64,000 nt of DNA from a bacterium endosymbiont of Escarpia laminata (GTDB lineage: Bacteria; Pseudomonadota; Gammaproteobacteria; Chromatiales; Chromatiaceae), in assembly GCA_003660235.1 (NCBI GenBank), contig QGON01000070.1, forward strand, positions 310,001-374,000, given 5' to 3'. Below are positions 18,325 to 26,527 of this stretch, one piece after another. Numbering within the stretch: position 1 is the stretch's first letter; every line of letters begins with the position of its first letter. A model generated the notes under the pieces. That model saw only the letters and a list, made by a program, of their open reading frames with translations. It did no database searches and was not told the origin of the DNA. A program made the position numbers and the translations under genes.

Positions 18325-19149
18325 ATGTCTAACGAGATACAGAAAACACTCACAGCCGCCATCTTGAAACTCCTGCGGCCACTTGTGCGCCTGCTGTTAC
18401 GTAACGGCATGAGCTACGGTGACTTCGCGGATCTCAGCAGATGGGTGTTTATGGATGTGGCGGAAAAAGAGTTCACTCTCCCGGAGCGCAAGCAGTCGGT
18501 ATCACGGATCTCGGTCATCACCGGCCTCACCCGCAAGGAGGTGAGCCGCCTGCAGAAGATAGAGACACCTGACGACTCCGCCATTGCCCAGCAGTACAAC
18601 CGGGCAGCCAGGGTAATCGCAGGCTGGCTGCGGGACAGCCGCTTCCACACTTCGAAAGGGACACCGGCTGAACTCTCTTTCGATTCCGGGGTCGATAGCT
18701 TCACTGCGCTGGCGAAAGAGCACAGCGGCGACATCCCGCCCAGGGCCATCCTCGATGAACTGCTCAGGGTGGGAACGGTTGAACAGAACGAAGACGGCAA
18801 CATCCGTCTCCTCATGGAGGCCTTTGTCCCCCGCACCGGGGAGAAGGACAAACTGCATATATTGGGCACCGACGTCCACCTGCTGCTATCCACCATCGAC
18901 CACAATCTGCGGCTGGGTGATTCCGATCCCCGTTACCAACGCAAGGTGGCCTATGACAACCTGCCGGAGGAGGCGCTACCCCGTTTCCGGGAGATGAGCG
19001 CCAAGAAGGCCCAGGCTCTGCTGGTTGAGCTTGACCGTCACCTCTCAGCCCAGGATCGCGACCTCAATCCAAAGGTCAAAGGCAGCGGTCGCAAACAGGC
19101 CGGCATCGGCATCTACTACTTCGAACAAGACATGGCCGCAGATGACTGA
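18325..19149 (+). CDS. DUF6502 family protein with HTH-like segment
   Basis: 274 residues from ATG 18325 (an in-frame TTG at 18322 precedes it). The sequence matches the DUF6502 family as I remember it: an N-terminal helical region (ILKLLRPLVRLLLRNGMSY), then a segment QSVSRISVITGLTRKEVSRL at about 58-77 that reads as a helix-turn-helix, then AARVIAGWLRD and a C-terminal half with HLLLSTIDHNL. No membrane segment or signal peptide is seen, so it should act in the cytoplasm. It is transcribed with the DUF5666 lipoprotein gene that starts at its stop, and the palindrome in its promoter also occurs before the DUF5666-cytochrome gene. A role as autoregulator of this locus is my inference. Confidence 0.8.
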   Translation: MSNEIQKTLTAAILKLLRPLVRLLLRNGMSYGDFADLSRWVFMDVAEKEFTLPERKQSVSRISVITGLTRKEVSRLQKIETPDDSAIAQQYNRAARVIAGWLRDSRFHTSKGTPAELSFDSGVDSFTALAKEHSGDIPPRAILDELLRVGTVEQNEDGNIRLLMEAFVPRTGEKDKLHILGTDVHLLLSTIDHNLRLGDSDPRYQRKVAYDNLPEEALPRFREMSAKKAQALLVELDRHLSAQDRDLNPKVKGSGRKQAGIGIYYFEQDMAADD

Positions 19150-19150
19150 C

Positions 19151-20350
19151 ATGAAAATATTTCCGATCCTTTTTATCACCCTCCTTCTTACCGGCTGCGG
19201 TGACAGCGGTGAGACTCAGACTGCTGATGGCGGCATTGGCGGCACCGGCGTTGCCTGGGGACGTGTCACGGGTTTTGGTTCCATCTATCTGAACGACATC
19301 AAATACGAAACCACAACAAACACAAGCTTCCAGTTTGAGGAGCCTTTACGGTTCGACGAGTCGCACTTGAAGGTCGGCATGGTGGTGCGGATCACAGGAA
19401 ACAACGACGGCGTCACCGGCGAAGCGGAAACGGTGGAGTACGCAGACCAGCTGGAGGGCACCGTCAGCGGCAATGACATCGCCGGCAGCAACAGCCTGAC
19501 CGTGATGGGTCAGACTGTGATCATCGATCTTGACACCATCTTTGACGACGGTGGCACCGGCATCCTGCTCGTCGACGACCTGCCTATCGATGCCGTTATT
19601 GAGGTCAGCGGTTTCAGCGACGGTCTCGGTGTCATCTACGCCACCCGCATCGAGGTGAAGTCCGCCACCTGGGACGGCATCGATCAGCTTGAAGTCAAAG
19701 GCATCGTACAAAATCTGACCGCCACCACCTTTGAGCTTGGTGGCCTCACGATCGATTGGAGTGCGGCACTTCTGCCAGACGGCATCCCCCAGGAAGGCCA
19801 GTACGTCGAAGCCAAAGGCGACAGCTTCAATGGCGCTACCTTCGAAGCGGACGAGGTTGAGACCGAAGGCGACGGCGACCTGGAGTGGGCCGAAGATGGT
19901 GAAGAGTTGGAGATCGAGGGAATAGTCACCACCGACTTCGATGACGTCACGAATCAGTTCACACTCAACGGCCAGACGGTTCAGATAACCGCATCCACTG
20001 AGTTCGAGGGTGGAGGAGACAGCAGCGATATCCTGACCGGAAAACCTCTGGAAGTTGAAGGAACCATGGACGGCACACTGCTGATAGCCAGTGAAATCGA
20101 ATTTGGCACCGATAGTGCCGATAAACTGGAGATTGAAGATACCGTCGCCAGCGTGGATCTGGGCGCAGGCAGCTTTACCACTGTCTTGAGCGAGCAAACA
20201 TTCGTAACAACCACTTCGACGATCTTCATCGATGAATTGACCAACGACCAATTCTTCAGCCTGGCCAGCCTGAACCCTGGTGACAGTGTCGACGTCAACT
20301 ATGTCGATGATGCCGGTGTCCTGACAGCTACCAAGGTGGAACGGGAGTAG
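19151..20350 (+). CDS. DUF5666-repeat lipoprotein
   Basis: 399 residues from ATG 19151; ATG 19142 three codons earlier is possible and would overlap the DUF6502 stop. Lipoprotein signal MKIFPILFITLLLTGC with the acylated cysteine at residue 16. The rest is a string of DUF5666-type beta units: GRVTGFGSIYLND, LKVGMVVRITGNNDG, LEGTVSGND, LEVKGIVQNL, LEIEGIVTTD. It aligns with the first 400 residues of the fusion protein at 15077-18178 (shared GRVTGFGS, TGN-x-DG and VMGQTV) but stops before any haem module. It is rich in Asp and Glu. Likely a periplasmic or surface-bound partner of the fusion protein; activity unknown. Confidence 0.85.
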   Translation: MKIFPILFITLLLTGCGDSGETQTADGGIGGTGVAWGRVTGFGSIYLNDIKYETTTNTSFQFEEPLRFDESHLKVGMVVRITGNNDGVTGEAETVEYADQLEGTVSGNDIAGSNSLTVMGQTVIIDLDTIFDDGGTGILLVDDLPIDAVIEVSGFSDGLGVIYATRIEVKSATWDGIDQLEVKGIVQNLTATTFELGGLTIDWSAALLPDGIPQEGQYVEAKGDSFNGATFEADEVETEGDGDLEWAEDGEELEIEGIVTTDFDDVTNQFTLNGQTVQITASTEFEGGGDSSDILTGKPLEVEGTMDGTLLIASEIEFGTDSADKLEIEDTVASVDLGAGSFTTVLSEQTFVTTTSTIFIDELTNDQFFSLASLNPGDSVDVNYVDDAGVLTATKVERE

Positions 20351-20550
20351 GTCGATGGGACTCAACTCGTAACACTCCCCCAACTGCCTGAAAGTCTCCG
20401 CCTCGTCGGCCTCCATGCCTTTGGTGGCCAGGCGCTTGAGCGCCTCTCCAGTATCTACGCCACCCATGGCAGCCCTGTGAGCATCCGTTTATGATGAACG
20501 CTGCCGATCTCCTGCAGGAGCGGTGCAATAGAGAGGCTACAGGGATAGAG

Positions 20551-22221
20551 ATGATGATAAACCGCCTGTTTTTCGGACTGCTGTTTGGCGCCGCCCTTCT
20601 GTCAGCCAGTGGATCTTCCATTGCCGGAGGATCGGACACCCTCTATGTGGATGGCTCCATCCAGACAGACCACTGCCGAAACTACAGCCCCGAAACCCGC
20701 AAGTGTGGTGGCGGCAAACAGGTCGCCTACCAGGCGCTGGCCGGTGCCGCCGCAGTGGCGGTTGCAGGGAACGAGGTGCTGATCCGTGGCGGCGTATACC
20801 GTGAAATACTTAAACCCAGGCATTCCGGCACAAAATCGAAACCCCTTGTCTTCCGCGGCTATAAGGGGGAAACAGCCGTTATCAGCGGCGAGCATCTTAA
20901 ACCCGCCATCGACATCTCTTATCGCAGTCATCTGATCCTGGAAAACATCGAAGTGCACGACGTAAGGCGCTGGCTCTATGGGCGGGATGCGGATTACAAC
21001 CAGATCATCAACTGCCGTTTCATTGGCGCTCACGATCCCAATGGAAGTTCGAAGACCGGCCTCTTCTTCGAGCAAGCGGATCACAACCGCATCATCAACA
21101 ATCTGTTTGACGGCACCACTCAGGACAACCTTTCACTGGTGAAGTCGGACAGCAACCTGGTGCAGGGCAATCGATTTCGCAACGGCAAACACACCCTCTG
21201 GACCATCAAGTGCGGTAACAAAAACATCATCAGGGGCAACGACCTCTACAACGAACTGCAGAAGATCGGTGAGATCTACGACTGTCATAACGTGGGTTTT
21301 GATCACCAGTTTGACGATGATGACGCCACCAAACACAATCTGGTGGAGGACAATGACTTCACCTACACTCCGTCCAGCGGCAGGCACTCCCCCTACGCAG
21401 GCATCCAGCATGCCGCCCAGCAGAGCATCATCCGGCACAACCGGTTTCGCCACACCATCGGCCCTGCAATGCAGCTCGCTCTATATGGCAAAGAGGCCCG
21501 CTACAATAGCGGCAACCGCATCTACAACAACACCTTTCACGCCACCAGCTTTGCTGCAATCGAAATCGCACTGGGAGGAAAAGGCTACCACCTTGAGGAC
21601 AATCTGCTGGTCAACAACGCCTTCACGCGCAGCATCTTTGTCGTCAACGACGAACGCTGGGACTGGTATAATCGCTTCCTTCGGGGTGCGCCGGTGCAGA
21701 TCAAGACGGCTCGTCTCGATGGCTTCTTTTTCGACAACAACCTGATCTTCAATGAAAAGGCGGGGGAGTTCTATCTCATCGCCCACGGCGTGCGTAACTC
21801 CAATCGCAATCCCTACCCGCAATCTGTGAGTGGCTGGATGAAATCGAACCCGGAGTTGTTCCGGAATTTCATCGAGGCTGATCCGAAATACGTGGATGAG
21901 GGCAACAACGACTTCACTCCCGCCAGCGGCAGCCCCCTGCTGGACAGCGGCCGCTTTCTCACCCGCACCCGCAGCGCAGGCAGCGGAACGGAGATACCGG
22001 TCGACGATGCCTCCTGGTTCCAGGACGGTTTCGACATCCCCGGCGAAAAAGGCGACGAGATTCAGCTGCAGGATCAGCAGCAGCGCGCCCGCATCCTCAC
22101 TGTTGATTACCGATCCAACCGGCTGACCCTGGACCGCCCTCTGAGGTGGAAGGAGGGTCAGGGTCTTGCCCTGAGTTACAACGGGAAGGCCCCGGATATC
22201 GGTGCCGTCGAGCAACCCTGA
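20551..22221 (+). CDS. Secreted right-handed beta-helix protein
   Basis: 556 residues from ATG 20551 (ATG 20554 equally possible), preceded by AGGGA at 20541-20545. The frame is open from 20491 but upstream codons do not encode a signal peptide, whereas MMINRLFFGLLFGAALLSASG does. The body carries repeated N-x-I/V turns typical of parallel beta-helix proteins (HNRIINNLFDG, SNLVQGNRFRNG, NIIRGNDLYN, HNLVEDNDFTY, NRIYNNTFH), related to the NosD/polysaccharide lyase fold, and ends with the motif ALSYNGKAPDIGAVEQP often seen in such secreted proteins. It probably binds or cleaves a polysaccharide; no catalytic residues can be assigned. It stands alone between the DUF5666 locus and a small proline-rich gene. 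Confidence 0.82.
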   Translation: MMINRLFFGLLFGAALLSASGSSIAGGSDTLYVDGSIQTDHCRNYSPETRKCGGGKQVAYQALAGAAAVAVAGNEVLIRGGVYREILKPRHSGTKSKPLVFRGYKGETAVISGEHLKPAIDISYRSHLILENIEVHDVRRWLYGRDADYNQIINCRFIGAHDPNGSSKTGLFFEQADHNRIINNLFDGTTQDNLSLVKSDSNLVQGNRFRNGKHTLWTIKCGNKNIIRGNDLYNELQKIGEIYDCHNVGFDHQFDDDDATKHNLVEDNDFTYTPSSGRHSPYAGIQHAAQQSIIRHNRFRHTIGPAMQLALYGKEARYNSGNRIYNNTFHATSFAAIEIALGGKGYHLEDNLLVNNAFTRSIFVVNDERWDWYNRFLRGAPVQIKTARLDGFFFDNNLIFNEKAGEFYLIAHGVRNSNRNPYPQSVSGWMKSNPELFRNFIEADPKYVDEGNNDFTPASGSPLLDSGRFLTRTRSAGSGTEIPVDDASWFQDGFDIPGEKGDEIQLQDQQQRARILTVDYRSNRLTLDRPLRWKEGQGLALSYNGKAPDIGAVEQP

Positions 22222-22345
22222 TATTTTACCGGCACCACTTTGCCTACGGCAGGAAGTCGCGCCGAACCGGTATCTGTCGAACTGGAATCTGGCATGAGGT
22301 GAGACTAACCTAAAAGTAGGGTATGCCTAAAAAAGGGGGATAGTT

Positions 22346-22549
22346 ATGCCGCGATTGCAAAATGAAGATCCTCGCCCGAATTCACAGGATATACCGCCGG
22401 AGAGGCCGCAACCCGGGGAGCCGCCCGGCATTCCACCTGGCCAACCTGAAGAGGTGCCGGTCGCACCACCCCTTATCGAGGTGCCGACTGAAACCCCAGT
22501 CGAGATCCCGCCCACCTCACCACCAGAGTTCCGCAATGCAGACGACTGA
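22346..22549 (+). CDS. Small proline-rich protein
   Basis: 67 residues from ATG 22346, preceded by a strong ribosome binding site (AGGGGGA, five bases before the ATG). About a third of residues are proline, in runs such as PPERPQPGEPPGIPPGQ and PPTSPPEF, with Glu between them; there is no signal peptide or membrane helix. The stop overlaps the start of the phosphoribosyltransferase gene by 14 bases, suggesting translational coupling. The sequence is low-complexity, so function cannot be inferred; the good ribosome binding site and overlap are the reasons to believe it is expressed. Confidence 0.6.
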   Translation: MPRLQNEDPRPNSQDIPPERPQPGEPPGIPPGQPEEVPVAPPLIEVPTETPVEIPPTSPPEFRNADD

Positions 22550-23165
22550 TTCGTCCCAGGGGGGAGCAAGGGAGATCCCCTGTGAACTCATCACCTGGGA
22601 GCAGTCCTATCAATTGGCGCGCAAGCTGGCGCGGCAGGTGCGTGAGGATGGCTTCGCACCGGAAATCATTGTTGCGATCAGCCGGGGTGGACTGATCCCC
22701 GCACGGGTTCTCTCCGATCATCTGAATCTGTTCGACCTGGCCACGCTTAAGATCGAGCATTATCACGCGGTACACAAGGATCAGATTGCCAGGGTGAGGT
22801 ACCCGCTGACCGCAGAGATCGAAGGCCGACGGGTGCTGCTGGTCGACGATGTCAGCGATTCAGGCGATACCTTTCAGGTGGCGATTCAGCATCTGTTCGA
22901 GCAGGGTGAGCCTGCATCACTTCGCACGGCTGTCCTGCACCACAAACGGGTCTCCCGCTACCGGCCGGACTATTTTTCCCGGGAGGTGACAGAGTGGCGC
23001 TGGCTGATCTACCCTTGGGCGGTGATGGAGGATCTCAGCAGTTTTCTGCGGGAGATGGCGCCGCGTCCCGAAACCGTGGGGGCGTTTGCATCGTCACTTC
23101 AGATGCAGTACGCCATTGAGGTCCCGAGGCAGACCCTTGAGGATGTTCTGGCGATGGCAGAATAA
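22536..23165 (+). CDS. Purine-type phosphoribosyltransferase
   Basis: 209 residues from ATG 22536; the longer frame to 22362 only overlaps the proline-rich gene in another frame. The PRPP-binding loop VLLVDDVSDSGDTF and the preceding IIVAISRGGLIPARVLSDHL identify a type I phosphoribosyltransferase of the hypoxanthine/xanthine-guanine group, which joins a purine base to PRPP. The C-terminal YRPDYFSREVTEWRWLIYPW fits the archaeal/Gpt-like branch with W-x-x-Y/F-P-W. The exact base used cannot be told. It overlaps the proline-rich gene and precedes pcm by 117 bases. Confidence 0.85.
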   Translation: MQTTDSSQGGAREIPCELITWEQSYQLARKLARQVREDGFAPEIIVAISRGGLIPARVLSDHLNLFDLATLKIEHYHAVHKDQIARVRYPLTAEIEGRRVLLVDDVSDSGDTFQVAIQHLFEQGEPASLRTAVLHHKRVSRYRPDYFSREVTEWRWLIYPWAVMEDLSSFLREMAPRPETVGAFASSLQMQYAIEVPRQTLEDVLAMAE

Positions 23166-23282
23166 GTTTGCCCTGAAAACACCGGGCAACATGAAAATAG
23201 GGAGTCCTCTTTTTTCAGTTCGATTCCCTATGTAACCGGTCAGAATGGCCTGTTGAAAGGGTATTGATTGCAGAGGTTTCCA

Positions 23283-23948
23283 ATGTCAGACAAGAGACAG
23301 ATGCTGCGCGAAATCGAGTGGGATGTGCAAGAGACCCGCAGCATGACCGGCATGACGGCGTTAGACAGCCGGGTCATGGAGGCAATGAAGGCCGTACCCA
23401 GGCATGAATTTGTCCCGCTAGGCGCTCGCCACCAGGCTTACTACAACAGCCCATTGCCGATCGGACACGGCCAAACCATCTCCCAGCCCTATATCGTCGC
23501 ACTGATGACCGACCTTCTTGAACCCACAGCGGACGATGTGATGCTGGAGGTGGGCACGGGTTCCGGCTATCAGGCCGCCGTGCTTTCCCGGGTGGTGAGG
23601 CAGGTCTATACCCTGGAGATCATCGGGGCGCTGTCGGAACGGGCGGCTGAATCACTCCGGCGGCTTGGCTACAGCAATGTGGAGTGCCGCAAGGGAGACG
23701 GTTACGAGGGCTGGACGGAACAGGCGCCGTTTGACGGCATCATCGTTACCGCCGCATCTCCCAACATTCCCCAGCCCCTGGTGGATCAGTTGAAACCCGG
23801 CGGCCGGTTGGTCATCCCGATTGGTATGCCCTTTTCACACCAGGAATTGATGGTCGTGGAGAAGGAGGAATCAGGGGGGATCTCAGTACGGGATGTACTC
23901 GGCGTCGCGTTTGTGCCGCTCACGCGCAGCAGCAGCAAGGACGAATAG
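23283..23948 (+). CDS. pcm: Protein-L-isoaspartate O-methyltransferase
   Basis: 221 residues from ATG 23283, which has AGAGG at 23272-23276; the TTG at 23268 is not needed. The enzyme methylates isoaspartyl residues with S-adenosylmethionine so that damaged proteins can be repaired. Signature motifs: RHEFVP, AYYNSPLPIGHGQTISQPYIVALM and the glycine motif LEVGTGSGYQAAVLS, then FDGIIVTAASPNIPQPL and LKPGGRLVIPIG. Length is normal (E. coli Pcm 208). No surE or nlpD neighbour is present, unlike in enteric bacteria. Confidence 0.93.
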   Translation: MSDKRQMLREIEWDVQETRSMTGMTALDSRVMEAMKAVPRHEFVPLGARHQAYYNSPLPIGHGQTISQPYIVALMTDLLEPTADDVMLEVGTGSGYQAAVLSRVVRQVYTLEIIGALSERAAESLRRLGYSNVECRKGDGYEGWTEQAPFDGIIVTAASPNIPQPLVDQLKPGGRLVIPIGMPFSHQELMVVEKEESGGISVRDVLGVAFVPLTRSSSKDE

Positions 23949-24301
23949 GGATTCAGGCTTGATAGTGGTTTTCATAATAACTGGAAGAAACAGAATTTAG
24001 ACCTTTGATCTCTAAGGTAAGACATTGATTACAATAGATTAACTTCGCGTACTTCGTGCGCTTCGTGGTAAAAAAACGGCGTTTCCGGACAGGCACTGCT
24101 TAAGGGGGAAATGCAATTCTATTCCGACTAAAGAAACTCTGCCAAATACCGCTACAATCTATTGAGAAAGAGGTGAATAGACTTGCAGTATTGCTCTTCA
24201 ACTAGAGGCTCCGGGTCTGATCCAAAATTCGTGTCTGCAATGGCGGATCGAAGTGAACAGGCGACCTCTCCCCACTGATGTAACAGGGTGAATTCGACGC
24301 A
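23949..24301. other. Intergenic region with half of a CTTCGTG-type repeat
   Basis: No gene is supported in these 353 bases. Positions 24042-24096 (ACTTCGTGCGCTTCGTGG, then a run of A and GTTTCCGGACAGGCAC) closely match the right arm of the inverted repeat at 29627-29762. The left arm is not recognisable, so this is a solo or decayed copy. No clear promoter boxes were picked for the following gene. Confidence 0.7.
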
Positions 24302-25244
24302 ATGTTTTCAGGTCTTCAGGATACCCCTCCCAGCGTTCTGATCGTCGCTGACGCGCCTGACAATTTGGACCTGTTGCAACGCCTGTTGGCTGACGAAGCC
24401 TACGAGATCCGGGTGGCGCCGAATGGAGAATTTGCTCTGCGCGCCGTGGAGGCCAACCCCCCCGATCTGATCCTTCTCGATATCCATATGCCGGGCCTGG
24501 ATGGTTTTGAGGTGTGTAAACTTCTCAAGTCCAACGACCGCACAAGGGATATCCCGATCATTTTTCTTACCGCCCTGAACAGTCCCGAGGATGAGGGTCG
24601 GGGATTGAAACTCGGGGCGGTGGACTATATCACCAAGCCTTTCCAGGCTGAGATCATCAAGGCGCGCTTGCGCACTCATCTGAAATATGTACATCAACGC
24701 AATCTGCTGGAACAGCTTGCGAAGCTCGATCCTTTAACCGAGATCCCCAATCGGCGTTTTAAACGAACAGTTGGAGAAAGAGTGGAGCCGTTCCCTGCGT
24801 AGTGGTTCCCGGCCCCTTTCCGTGGCCATTCTGGACGTGGATTTTTTTAAAAAATACAACGACAGCATGGGACATCCCATGGGGGATAAGGCACTGATCG
24901 CGATCGCCAGGACGATGACGCAAATACTCAGTCGCCCTGCAGACCTGGCGGCACGTTTTGGTGGCGAAGAGTTTTTCATCCTGCTCCCCGATACGGATCA
25001 GGAGGGCGCAGAGATGATCGCAGAACACATCCGCAAAGCGGTGGATGCACTTGCGATTGCTTATCCAGTCGCCTCGGTCACACACCACCTTTCGGTAAGC
25101 ATCGGGGGCACGACAGCTTTGCCCTCACCCGGCATTGGGTACAACGAACTGATAGAACAGGCCGATGCCAATCTCTATGAGGCCAAGAATTCGGGACGTA
25201 ACCGGGTCATCTGGTCGGCCTTTGCGCCGCACAAGGATGAGTGA
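24302..25244 (+). pseudogene. Response regulator-diguanylate cyclase (REC-GGDEF), split by a one-base frameshift
   Basis: Two frames together give one normal REC-GGDEF protein. The first (24302-24802) encodes a receiver domain (SVLIVADAPDN, phospho-acceptor in LILLDIHMPGLDG, YITKPF) and the opening of the GGDEF domain (LDPLTEIPNRRF). The second (in frame from 24771) continues with EQLEKEWSR, the metal site LDVDFFKKYND, the inhibitory RPAD and the active-site loop FGGEEF. The frames join if one A is removed from the AAA at 24761-24763, which restores R-R-F-N-E-Q-L-E-K-E. The intact enzyme would make cyclic di-GMP on phosphorylation. The shift may be a true inactivation or a sequencing error; the rest of both domains shows no decay. 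It heads a signalling cluster with the next two genes. Confidence 0.8.
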
Positions 25245-25330
25245 GATGCCATCGCCCGCCGGACAGAACACCTCCCATGAACCCATCGAAAACCCTGCGG
25301 ATCAAGGATGCGCCTGTTGAGGAGATGCTT

Positions 25331-26521
25331 ATGCTACGACTTAAAATTCCCGTTATCTTCCTGTGTTTGACGTTTTTCTCCGCCATCGTGCCCGCGCAGG
25401 AGAACAAGCCTGTCTATGTTGGGTTTGATGGGGAGTTCAGCCTGCTCAACAGTACCTCTGCCCAATCGATCGAACGGGGCATCCGTATCGCGCTTGACGA
25501 GATCAACGAAGCGGGCGGCGTGTTGAACGGCCGGCCGATGAAACTGTTGACCCGTGATAACCGCTCCGTTCCGGCTCGTGGGCGGGATAATATCCGGCGA
25601 TTTGCCAAAGTGGAGGATCTGGTCGCCGTAGTGGGGGGACGTTTCAGTCCGGTCCTCCTCGACGAACTCGACCTGATCCATGAGTTGGGGATCGTATTAC
25701 TGGATGCCTGGGGTTCAGCTGACGGCATTACCGAGCATGAATACCGACCGAGCTATACCTTTCGCCTCTCTCTTCGCGACCGGTACGCCATGCCGGCCCT
25801 GCTACGGCATGCACTGGAGAAAGGGGCCAAACAGGTTGGGATCATGGTGCCGAATACCGGTTGGGGGCGAAGCAATGCCAAGGCAGCCCAGCGTTATCAA
25901 GAGCGTGAGTCAGCGCCGAAAATCCTGAAACCAGTCTGGTACAACTGGGGTGAAAAAGACATGTTGCGCCACTATCGCATACTGCTGAGTGCGGGGGCGG
26001 ATGCGGTCATTCTGGTGGCAAACGATATTGAGGGATCCCGCCTGATCCATCAACTGGCTGCGGTAGATGGTGACGAGATATTGCCGATCATCAGTCACTG
26101 GGGGGTAACTGGCGGCAAAATGGTGGAAAAGAGTGGCGCAATGCTGCACAAGCTCGATTTTTCCGTGGTTCAGACCTTCAGCCTGTTTACCGCTGATCCC
26201 CAGATCCGTAATCGGGTAATGAGCCGGGCCAAGCGGCTGTTTGACATCCAGGGAATCGAGGATGTGGAATCACCCGTGGGTTTTGGGCACGCCTATGATC
26301 TGATACACATCCTGGCCCGCGCAGTGAATATTGCCGGTACCACAAACAGGGCCAAGGTGCGGGATGCCCTTGAACAGGTGCGCGACTACCAGGGGCTGAC
26401 CGGTTCCTACGCACGCCCTTTCACGCCTGAAAGCCATGATGCCCTCAAGCAGGAACAGGTATTCATGGCCCGTTACCGTGAAGACGGGGCCATAGTACCG
26501 ATCTCTCTTGGGAGCAAATAG
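25331..26521 (+). CDS. Periplasmic substrate-binding protein (branched-chain amino acid type)
   Basis: 396 residues. ATG 25331 is chosen because GAGGAG lies seven bases upstream and it begins a clean signal peptide (MLRLKIPVIFLCLTFFSAIV, then PAQ); the frame is open from 25241. The mature protein is a Peripla_BP_6-like ligand-binding protein: VYVGFDGEFSL, ALDEINEAGGVLNGR, then VAVVGGRFSPVLLDE and GFGHAYDLIHILARA. Such proteins usually serve ABC uptake, but no permease or ATPase gene is near; instead a hybrid kinase starts six bases after its stop. It probably acts as the ligand sensor for that kinase. The ligand is unknown. Confidence 0.87.
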   Translation: MLRLKIPVIFLCLTFFSAIVPAQENKPVYVGFDGEFSLLNSTSAQSIERGIRIALDEINEAGGVLNGRPMKLLTRDNRSVPARGRDNIRRFAKVEDLVAVVGGRFSPVLLDELDLIHELGIVLLDAWGSADGITEHEYRPSYTFRLSLRDRYAMPALLRHALEKGAKQVGIMVPNTGWGRSNAKAAQRYQERESAPKILKPVWYNWGEKDMLRHYRILLSAGADAVILVANDIEGSRLIHQLAAVDGDEILPIISHWGVTGGKMVEKSGAMLHKLDFSVVQTFSLFTADPQIRNRVMSRAKRLFDIQGIEDVESPVGFGHAYDLIHILARAVNIAGTTNRAKVRDALEQVRDYQGLTGSYARPFTPESHDALKQEQVFMARYREDGAIVPISLGSK

Positions 26522-26527
26522 GCAGCC

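Noticed and set aside
19346-20467. Minus-strand frame of 373 codons over the DUF5666 lipoprotein
   Set aside because: Mirror of a well-supported gene with codon pattern of the other strand; only its first 45 codons (outside the gene) look protein-like and are reported separately.
24758-24764. TTTAAAC as a programmed -1 frameshift signal in the REC-GGDEF gene
   Set aside because: The heptamer is in the wrong phase for a -1 shift, and joining the two frames needs a +1 move; a simple indel explains it better.
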